Below are positions 12,868-18,629 of a DNA stretch of 18,629 nt, one piece after another. Origin of the DNA: Alectryocaccomicrobium faecavium (GTDB lineage: Bacteria > Bacillota > Clostridia > Christensenellales > Aristaeellaceae); NCBI GenBank assembly GCA_018713425.1, contig DVOT01000005.1, positions 1-18,629 on the forward strand. Reading direction: 5' to 3'. Both the position numbers and the translations under genes were made by a program. Numbering within the stretch: the first letter of the stretch is position 1; each line of letters starts with the position of its first letter. The notes beneath the pieces were generated by a model. The model did not search any database, was not told where the DNA came from, and saw only the letters and a program-made list of their open reading frames with translations.

Positions 12868-14832
12868 CTACAGATACACGCTTAGGAAGTTTTCCTTGTT
12901 TTCGTATCGGTACTCCGTCTCGGCGAAGTAGCCCCGCAGCAGTTTCCTGGAGAGCTCTTCGCCCTCCTCCAGCGGGTTGAACGGCCCGCCGCCCCAGACA
13001 AAGCACATTCTGGCCTTGCCGGTTTCCTCGGAGTACTCGGCGGTGACGTGCAGTGCGTATTCGCCTGAGCTGCGCGGGATAATGTTTGTGGCGCAGATCT
13101 CCTCGAAGGCCCGGCGCATGTTGTCCAAGCGGCGGTGCGGCATGAGCTGCTTCTCACCGAACTGCTGGAGCTGCTCCGTGACGGCGATAAAATCGTAGCT
13201 CGGGCTGGTGATCGTTATCGAGAAAACCTTCAATCGCTTGACGAATGCCCGCGTGCGTTCTCGGCGCGGATTTTCAAAAATCTGCTCCGGAGTGCCGTCC
13301 TCGTAAATGACGCCCTGATCCATGTAGAATACCCGGGTGGATACGTCCCGCGCGAACTTCATCTCGTGCGTGACGATCATCATGGTGAGACCCTGGGCAG
13401 CAAGCTGCCGGATGACCGTGAGAACCTCGCCCACCATTGTGGGATCTAGGGCGCTGGTGGGCTCATCGAAGAGTACGATTTCCGGCTCCATGGCCAGGGT
13501 TCTGGCGATTGCCACGCGCTGCTTTTGGCCGCCTGAGAGTTCGTCGGGGTAGCTGAGCGCCTTCTCTGCCATGCCCACGGCCTTCAGCAACCCCATGGCT
13601 TTCTCATAGGCCTCCTGCCTCGGCACCTTCCGAATCATGGTGGGCGCGAGCATGATGTTCTCGATAACGGTCAGGTGGTCAAAGAGGTTGAACTGCTGGA
13701 ACACCATACCCATGCCTCGCCGGAGCGCGCTGAGATCCGCCTTTTTGTCGCAGATATTCTCCCCGTGGATCCATATGGCGCCTTCGGTGGGATCCTCCAG
13801 CCGGTTTACGCACCGCAGCAGGGTGGACTTGCCGGTGCCCGAGGGGCCGATAATGGTGATGACCTCGCCTCGGTGGATGACAGCGTTCACGTCCGTGAGC
13901 GGGGTGACGTTGGGAAAGGCCTTCTTCAGGTGCTCTATGCGTATCAGCTCACCGCCCTCAAGGGTTCTCGCCGGGGCAATCGAGACGGCCGGGCTCTCGA
14001 CTTCGGTCACGCCCTTAGGCAACCTCCGCGGCCGGCAGTGCGGGTCGACGTGCACTTCAATCCGGCCGATAGCCGCCGCGATGGCCGCGGATATGGCGAA
14101 GTAGATAACGGCCGTGGCTATCAGCGGGAAGAATGCCTCGAAGGTGCGGCTGCGGATGAGGTCTCCGGCGCGGGCGAGGTCTTGGATAGAGATGTAGCCG
14201 ACGATGGAAGTCATCTTTATGAGGGCAACGACCTCGCTCTTGTATATCGGCAGCACATGCCGGATGGCCTGGGGCAGAATCACGCGGACGAAGCTGGCCG
14301 CCCTGCCGAAACCCAGGGCAGACGCCGCCTCCCACTGTCCGCCGCCCACGGCGTTGATGCCAGTGTTCAGCGTGCCCGCTACGGATACGGCGAAAATCAC
14401 CGAGAAGGAGATAACCGCCACGGCCACCGGCGCTATGTCTGAGGAGGCGAATATGACGAAGTTTACGATGAGCAGCACCACCAGGTTCGGCACGCCCTCC
14501 ATAATCCTGCAGAATACCTCTGCCGTGCCGGACACCGCCCGTCGGCGGCTGCGCAGCAGCAGGCACAGCCCGAAACCCAGGGCCGTGCCGAAAATCCCCG
14601 ACAGTATGGAGATCTCCAGCGTCACCAGCAGGCCGCTGAGAATCATCTGCCAGCGGTTTTCGCGGATAAAGGTCTTTTCGAAGTTGGATACGATGCCGTC
14701 CCAAAAGCTTTCTTCCACCGCGGAATCGGTGCTGGCGACAACCATGACGGTGCGGACCTCCTTATACGGGTCCGAAAAGTCCATGGCCTCGCGCCGCTCC
14801 TCCGTGGCAAAGAGATTGGACATGATGTACAA
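12868..14832 (-). CDS. Polar amino acid ABC transporter fusion (permease-ATPase-HATPase-like), substrate-binding domain truncated
   Basis: The 654-residue product is a fusion. Residues 1-35 (SNLFATEERREAMDFSDPYKE) are the tail of a family-3 solute-binding domain. Residues about 60-258 are a HisM/GlnP-type permease with the EAA loop at 166-191 (QWEAASALGFG...LPQAIRHVLP). Residues about 297-535 are a GlnQ/HisP-type ATPase with Walker A GPSGTGKST 329-337, Q379, LSGGQKQR 432-439, FDEP 455-458 and H489. Residues 548-654 resemble an RsbW-like HATPase domain (FEEICATNI as N-box, GGGPFNPL as G1). Only a TTG start (14832) is available. The binding-domain sequence continues a few codons upstream (QAGRC) to an in-frame stop, so the front of the gene has been deleted. 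A hairpin at 14889-14924 lies beyond the break. Import activity is doubtful without the binding domain. Confidence 0.8.
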   Translation of the reverse strand: MYIMSNLFATEERREAMDFSDPYKEVRTVMVVASTDSAVEESFWDGIVSNFEKTFIRENRWQMILSGLLVTLEISILSGIFGTALGFGLCLLLRSRRRAVSGTAEVFCRIMEGVPNLVVLLIVNFVIFASSDIAPVAVAVISFSVIFAVSVAGTLNTGINAVGGGQWEAASALGFGRAASFVRVILPQAIRHVLPIYKSEVVALIKMTSIVGYISIQDLARAGDLIRSRTFEAFFPLIATAVIYFAISAAIAAAIGRIEVHVDPHCRPRRLPKGVTEVESPAVSIAPARTLEGGELIRIEHLKKAFPNVTPLTDVNAVIHRGEVITIIGPSGTGKSTLLRCVNRLEDPTEGAIWIHGENICDKKADLSALRRGMGMVFQQFNLFDHLTVIENIMLAPTMIRKVPRQEAYEKAMGLLKAVGMAEKALSYPDELSGGQKQRVAIARTLAMEPEIVLFDEPTSALDPTMVGEVLTVIRQLAAQGLTMMIVTHEMKFARDVSTRVFYMDQGVIYEDGTPEQIFENPRRERTRAFVKRLKVFSITITSPSYDFIAVTEQLQQFGEKQLMPHRRLDNMRRAFEEICATNIIPRSSGEYALHVTAEYSEETGKARMCFVWGGGPFNPLEEGEELSRKLLRGYFAETEYRYENKENFLSVYL

Positions 14833-14888
14833 ACACCTGCCGGCCTGGCTGTTTGTGGATGGCGTCTATCAACTTATATAGAATAACA

Positions 14889-14924
14889 GGGGCTGCGAAA
14901 GAACAAGAATGCTTTCGCAGCCCC
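14889..14924 (-). terminator. Hairpin terminator of the ABC half-transporter operon
   Basis: A perfect 13-bp stem (GGGGCTGCGAAAG at 14889-14901, CTTTCGCAGCCCC at 14912-14924) with a 10-nt loop is followed on the minus strand by TGTTATTC. It lies 67 bp after the stop of the upstream ABC gene. The stem sequence matches the hairpins at 8483 and 12790, but the flanking element is absent. Confidence 0.65.
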
Positions 14925-14991
14925 AGAGCATTGGCAAAGTCAATATTTTCCTTAAAAATGTAGGGGAATCTACTTTGGCATTACGTTGTTT

Positions 14992-16593
14992 CTATTTTCG
15001 CTGGGGGATCGATTCCACCCGTGGCGCATACCTTTGCAGGACATCCTCGTACTCGTGTACGGTCGCGATGGCGCCCTTTCGGGAGGCGAATACCTCGTCC
15101 CACACGCGCCTTGCGGTATCTCGATCCAGGTGCGCGGTGGGTTCGTCGAGAATCAGCCACGGGGCATCCGAGCAGAGCGCCCGGCACACTTCCAGCCGTT
15201 GCTGCTGCCCTAGGCTCAGCGCGTCCGGCATGACCTTTTCCAGATCGATGTCCAATCCCAACCTGCGCGCCATCTCACGAGCCTGCGCGAGATCGCCGCA
15301 AACCAGCGACAAGTTCTCCGCGCAACTCACAGGCAGCAGCGCTCCCTGGGCTGGCACATAGGCGTATTCCTTATAGCGCTGCGCCTGCGGCATGGCTCCC
15401 GTGCTTTTGCCATCGAGGCAGACTTCGCCCGCCGCTGGTTCGATCAGCCCCGCCAGCGCGCGCAGCAACGTGCTCTTGCCCGAGCCATTGCCGCCCAACA
15501 GCAACATGTGTTCGCCGCTATTTACATTCAGCGAAACATCCTTCAGGATCGCTTTGTCCCCGAGCGTCACGCTCAGGTGGCGCACCTGTATCCCCGAGCC
15601 GCCGCACGCCGCGGCGGCAGGCGCTGCTTTGGCGGTTTGCGCGCTTTCCAATTCATCCAGCCGGTCCGCGAGATGCGATTCGCTCCGAATCGAGCTTAGC
15701 GCCCGCACGAAATCCGTGAGCGCATCGTTGAGCGCCTGATAGCCTATCGGCAAAGCCATCAGCGCGACCACGTCGCCCGAATTGCTCAGGGCAAACGCCA
15801 GGATTGCGCCATAGGTAACAATGCTCATCATGCCGCAAACGAAGGCCTGCAACGCGGTCAGGTGATCCATGCGGCGCTTTTTCCGCACGCGCTCGTCGCT
15901 GATACGCGCGATTTTGTCAAACCACAGGCCGTGTAGCCCGGCGCATGTGTAGCTCTCGTAGCTCGCAAACAACGCCTGCACGCCGCCCGTATAGGCCGCC
16001 TGCAGATCGGTAAGCTTGCGCGAAACATCCTTCATCCTTCTGTCTATCAACGCGCAGAGCAGGATTTGCACGCCTGCCAGGGCGAAAAATGCGACGCTGA
16101 GCCGCAGCGAACCCGCAATGCCAATCAACGCGCAGATGGCCAGCACGGCTACTCCCTTCACTAGCATGGAAAAGAAATCCTGAAAGCGCATCATCACGCT
16201 GTCTATGCCGCTGTCGATCAGTTCGATCAGCATACCTTGGCGGTATTTTTCGTCATAGGCGGGTAGCTTGAGGCCCAACGCGCACCGGAGATAATGGGTT
16301 TGCATGCTCACCTGATTGCAAAAATAGATGCGGTTGTACTCCACCATGTTGCGCCTGTCGCCCGCAACCATCCAGTACGCATACACCAGCCATAGCGCGC
16401 CCAGCGCCGCGACGCGCATAGCGCTGCCGCTGGTTAGCGCGCCGTACAGGAGCATCAGGATCACTGGCGCGGATACCGCGCCCGCGCCATAGAGGATAAG
16501 CGCGCGCGAAACCAGCATGAACAGCATGCGCGGGTATGTGCCGCGATGCATAAAACGCCGGATTAGGGAAAACGTCCTGCGCACATCATTCAT
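14992..16593 (-). CDS. ABC exporter half-transporter, permease-ATPase fusion (second gene)
   Basis: This 533-residue protein has an N-terminal membrane domain (about five or six helices, residues 25-290) and a C-terminal ATPase. Walker A is GGNGSGKST 367-375, the Q-loop residue about Q416, the signature LSLGQQQR 459-466, Walker B LILDEP 480-485 and H-loop H513. The signature deviates from LSGGQ at its third position. Length and order fit type I exporter half-transporters. The start at 16593 overlaps the end of the upstream partner by 8 bp and has GGAGGG upstream, so the two are co-translated and probably form a heterodimer. No substrate can be deduced, and no peptidase domain is present. Confidence 0.9.
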   Translation of the reverse strand: MNDVRRTFSLIRRFMHRGTYPRMLFMLVSRALILYGAGAVSAPVILMLLYGALTSGSAMRVAALGALWLVYAYWMVAGDRRNMVEYNRIYFCNQVSMQTHYLRCALGLKLPAYDEKYRQGMLIELIDSGIDSVMMRFQDFFSMLVKGVAVLAICALIGIAGSLRLSVAFFALAGVQILLCALIDRRMKDVSRKLTDLQAAYTGGVQALFASYESYTCAGLHGLWFDKIARISDERVRKKRRMDHLTALQAFVCGMMSIVTYGAILAFALSNSGDVVALMALPIGYQALNDALTDFVRALSSIRSESHLADRLDELESAQTAKAAPAAAACGGSGIQVRHLSVTLGDKAILKDVSLNVNSGEHMLLLGGNGSGKSTLLRALAGLIEPAAGEVCLDGKSTGAMPQAQRYKEYAYVPAQGALLPVSCAENLSLVCGDLAQAREMARRLGLDIDLEKVMPDALSLGQQQRLEVCRALCSDAPWLILDEPTAHLDRDTARRVWDEVFASRKGAIATVHEYEDVLQRYAPRVESIPQRK

Positions 16594-18229
16594 GCAGCTG
16601 CCCTCCTTTCATCGTCAGCACTCTGTCAAACAGATCCAGCGTCTGCGTGCGATGGGTGGCCACCAGAATGCACGCATGGGAAAGTTGCGCTTTAAGCTGT
16701 GCAAGGCACGCCCGCTCGACGTCCACGCTGACGTTGGCAAACGGTTCGTCGAGCAGCAGCACGGGGCTGTTGCGGTAGATGTGGCGCGCGATGACGATCC
16801 TTTGCCGCTCGCCGCTGGACAGCGGATCGCCGTTGGGATGGATCCACGCGTTCCCAGCTTCGTCTCGCCGGAGGAACGCCTCGCAGCCCTCGCACGCCTT
16901 TTGAAAGCGCGCCGCATCCATGGGCAGCCCGAAGAGCACGTTGTCGCGAAACAAACCTTCGATAAAGGCCGGCTGCGCGGCGTACTGCACGCTGGCCCAC
17001 AGTTCCTCGCGCGGCATATCCGCGCACGGCTTGCCGTCCAGCGAAACAGACCCTTCTGCATGGCGCAGAAATCCGCCGAGAATTTTTAGTAGCGTGCTCT
17101 TGCCGCAGCCCGACGCGCCCACAATGGCGCACATCTGTCCAGGCTTAAACACGGCGTTCACGCCGTCGAGCACGGGATTCTCCCCATCATACGAAAAGGA
17201 TACGCCTTTTAGCGTCAACGCGTCCCGCACCGGCTGCGCACAGGGCGTGACGGCCACAAAACGCTCGTTGCGAAGCGGGTTAAGCCGGTTTACTGCGCTC
17301 TGGCACCGCGTCAAGTCGTCCAGCACGTCGCTCGTCTCCTCAAACAGGGCGCAGAGCTTCTGCACTGTCACGATGGAGGCGTACACCGCACCGATAGCGA
17401 GGGAGCCGCTCAGCCACAGCGCCAACCCGGACGCAATGACGATTAACTCGCTGACGAGCCGGCCCGCGCGGAACCTGCCGTCCACGCGCAGGAGCGTATC
17501 CAGACTGCGGCGGCTCTCGTCGTTCCACCGGAACGCGCGCTTTTCTAGCAGTGCAAGGAGCTTATCCGGATCCAGGCATGCCATGCACGCCTCCATTTTG
17601 TCCGCCATGGCGCTGAGCAGTTCAAACCATTTCCCGTAAGCCGCTCTGCGCGCTTCGTTCTGTGCATCCAGTTGGCTATTTAGCCTTTGAATGCTGCATA
17701 TTACGCCGATCTCTATGGCGGTCAGCACCGCTGTCGCGGCGGGATTGACGATCAATCCATAGACGATGTACACGGCGATGCTGATCAGCCATGTGCAGCT
17801 GCCCTCCAGCGCGGCGAAACCATCTTCCGCCACCCTGCGTACGTCCTTGGCGGCAACTGTGGCGCGCTCGCTGTCGGGCATGTCGTTCTCTACGCCGGAC
17901 GCGATGCACCTGCGGAGCAGCTTTCTGTGTAGCCGGCCGCTCTCGCCGCTGGCAATTCGCATCCGCAGCCAGAGCGCACCAGTGCGCAGGATCTCCAGCG
18001 CCGCCAGCCAGAGCAAAACCAGCGCGGCGGATTGGGCCGTATACGCGCCCGTCTCGATGGCGGAAAACAGATCGCCCAGCGCGTTCACCGCCAGGACGGA
18101 TGCTAAAGAGCGAACCAAGGCGAGCGCCACCATGGCTGCGACGCACCAATGGCTGCCCAGCAGCCTCTCTATGGCCAGGAATCTCTTAGCCACCGTTGCA
18201 AACAGTTTCACCGTGCATCCATCCTTCAC
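16586..18229 (-). CDS. ABC exporter half-transporter, permease-ATPase fusion (first gene)
   Basis: This 547-residue protein has a membrane domain (residues about 25-300) and an ATPase domain. Walker A is GASGCGKST 371-379, Q419 is the Q-loop, LSSGERQR 470-477 the signature, LLLDEP 491-496 Walker B and H526 the H-loop. The D-loop region reads SVDV instead of the usual SALD. GTG 18229 gives the longest product but has no ribosome site. GTG 18211 in the same frame follows AAGGA (18226-18222) at 10 nt and may be the true start (541 residues). It is the first gene of a two-gene operon with the overlapping partner and has its own promoter. Substrate unknown; a drug, lipid or peptide exporter is the usual guess for such pairs. 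Confidence 0.9.
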   Translation of the reverse strand: MKDGCTVKLFATVAKRFLAIERLLGSHWCVAAMVALALVRSLASVLAVNALGDLFSAIETGAYTAQSAALVLLWLAALEILRTGALWLRMRIASGESGRLHRKLLRRCIASGVENDMPDSERATVAAKDVRRVAEDGFAALEGSCTWLISIAVYIVYGLIVNPAATAVLTAIEIGVICSIQRLNSQLDAQNEARRAAYGKWFELLSAMADKMEACMACLDPDKLLALLEKRAFRWNDESRRSLDTLLRVDGRFRAGRLVSELIVIASGLALWLSGSLAIGAVYASIVTVQKLCALFEETSDVLDDLTRCQSAVNRLNPLRNERFVAVTPCAQPVRDALTLKGVSFSYDGENPVLDGVNAVFKPGQMCAIVGASGCGKSTLLKILGGFLRHAEGSVSLDGKPCADMPREELWASVQYAAQPAFIEGLFRDNVLFGLPMDAARFQKACEGCEAFLRRDEAGNAWIHPNGDPLSSGERQRIVIARHIYRNSPVLLLDEPFANVSVDVERACLAQLKAQLSHACILVATHRTQTLDLFDRVLTMKGGQLHE

Positions 18230-18288
18230 ATCGGGAATGTCTTGTAGAAGTTGTTGAAATTGAGATGATACTAAATAAACCCATTTTT

Positions 18289-18316
18289 AATTTACCATAT
18301 TTTCAAAAAAAGTCAA
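18289..18316 (-). promoter_or_regulatory. Promoter of the ABC half-transporter operon
   Basis: On the minus strand TTGACT (18316-18311), a 16-bp spacer and TAAATT (18294-18289) lie within an AT-rich stretch about 60-80 bp before the candidate GTG starts. Confidence 0.6.
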
Positions 18317-18530
18317 TGGGCGATTATTATAAATTATCTTATTGGTTTTTGTTGATGATTTTGTTGCCACACTAGCGTTGGAGGGACAATTGGGACTGCG
18401 TCAGTCCTAAGTTCCGGTTGGCCTAGACGATTCGGAAGGCTATGTATGCCACCAATGCCGATTCGGGAGCGCTATTATAAATGGATAGCGCGCGCCGCAC
18501 GGGCTTTTTCGTTATCTTTGGGCCAGCGGC
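18317..18530. other. Intergenic region between divergent promoters
   Basis: I see no supported gene. There are two hairpins without T-tracts: GGACTG/CAGTCC at 18393-18407 (3-nt loop) and GCGCTAT/ATAGCGC at 18469-18491 (9-nt loop). A plus-strand frame starting at 18446 runs through the downstream promoter to the window edge and lacks a ribosome site, so I did not call it. Confidence 0.5.
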
Positions 18531-18559
18531 TTGCTATGCGGGCAATTTTGCGGTACAAT
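18531..18559 (+). promoter_or_regulatory. Promoter of the gene at the right edge
   Basis: TTGCTA (18531-18536), a 17-bp spacer and TACAAT (18554-18559) lie 17 bp before a candidate start codon. Confidence 0.65.
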
Positions 18560-18576
18560 AAAAGTAAGGGAATCCA

Positions 18577-18629
18577 ATGGTATGGGAGGCAATCCGGAGA
18601 AAGAGAGGCTGCGAGATGGAGAAATTGAA
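18577..18629 (+). CDS. Start of an unidentified gene, 3' end outside window
   Basis: ATG 18577 follows AAGGG (18566-18570) with a 6-nt spacing and a good promoter. The frame MVWEAIRRKRGCEMEKL is open to the edge. An in-frame ATG at 18616, preceded by AGAGAGG, is an alternative start. Too little is visible to name a product. Confidence 0.4.
   Translation, partial: MVWEAIRRKRGCEMEKL

Noticed and set aside
12599..13006. Minus-strand open frame spanning the hairpin repeat and tape-measure remnant
   Set aside because: It is antisense to two better supported features, has arginine-rich low-information sequence and no ribosome site.
18446..18628. Plus-strand frame of about 60 residues at the right edge
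   Set aside because: It starts upstream of a good promoter that would then lie inside it and has no ribosome site; the frame from 18577 is better placed.

Overview
The window looks like a chromosomal segment of a moderately high-GC Clostridia-type Bacillota. The assignment rests on the linked GldA/GldF/GldG-like plus DUF4340 ABC operon, strong AGGAGG ribosome sites, sigma-A-type TTGACA-17-TATAAT promoters, a tRNA with encoded CCA, and phage genes of the kind found in Firmicutes siphophages. No rRNA or CRISPR array is present.

Layout. (1) 1-1256: the 3' part of an AAA-ATPase-like/PD-(D/E)XK protein, followed by a terminator. (2) 1381-6138: a nested inverted repeat, then a four-gene translationally coupled operon. 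It encodes an ABC-2 ATPase, a permease, a GldG-like auxiliary protein and a DUF4340 membrane-anchored protein. (3) 6384-6548: a complete tRNA-Trp(CCA) transcription unit with promoter and terminator. (4) 6549-8162: an AT-rich stretch and a secreted beta-propeller-like protein of unknown function. (5) 8163-12834: a dense island of toxin-antitoxin (TA) modules interleaved with broken phage genes. (6) 12868-18229: three minus-strand ABC transporter genes. One is a polar-amino-acid transporter fusion that has lost most of its substrate-binding domain; the other two are an overlapping pair of ATPase/permease half-transporters. (7) 18531-18629: a promoter and the start of a gene that leaves the window.

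The most interesting part is the TA island. Within about 3.8 kb it holds a 5'-truncated ParE-like toxin, a Phd/YefM-ParE module, a RelB/DinJ-RelE/ParE module, a HepT-MntA (HEPN/nucleotidyltransferase) module and a VapBC module whose toxin is frameshifted. The modules are unrelated in family, but each of the four recognisable modules lies directly behind the 3' end of a phage gene. Two copies of an HNH-endonuclease 3' end precede the two plus-strand modules. Two copies of a tail-assembly-chaperone-like 3' end (70 of 74 bases identical, 880 bp apart) abut the two minus-strand modules within 0-3 bp of the phage stop codon. The VapBC module is followed by the start of a tail tape-measure gene, so it sits at a chaperone/tape-measure junction. 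I infer that TA modules were carried as cargo at fixed junctions in related prophages, and that recombination at the shared phage gene ends stacked them while the phage genes decayed. Each recognisable module keeps its own promoter, and three have clear palindromic operators.

A roughly 72-bp intergenic repeat with a long hairpin occurs at both edges of the island. Its two copies carry reverse-complementary hairpin loops. No database search was possible, so family names rest on recognised motifs.
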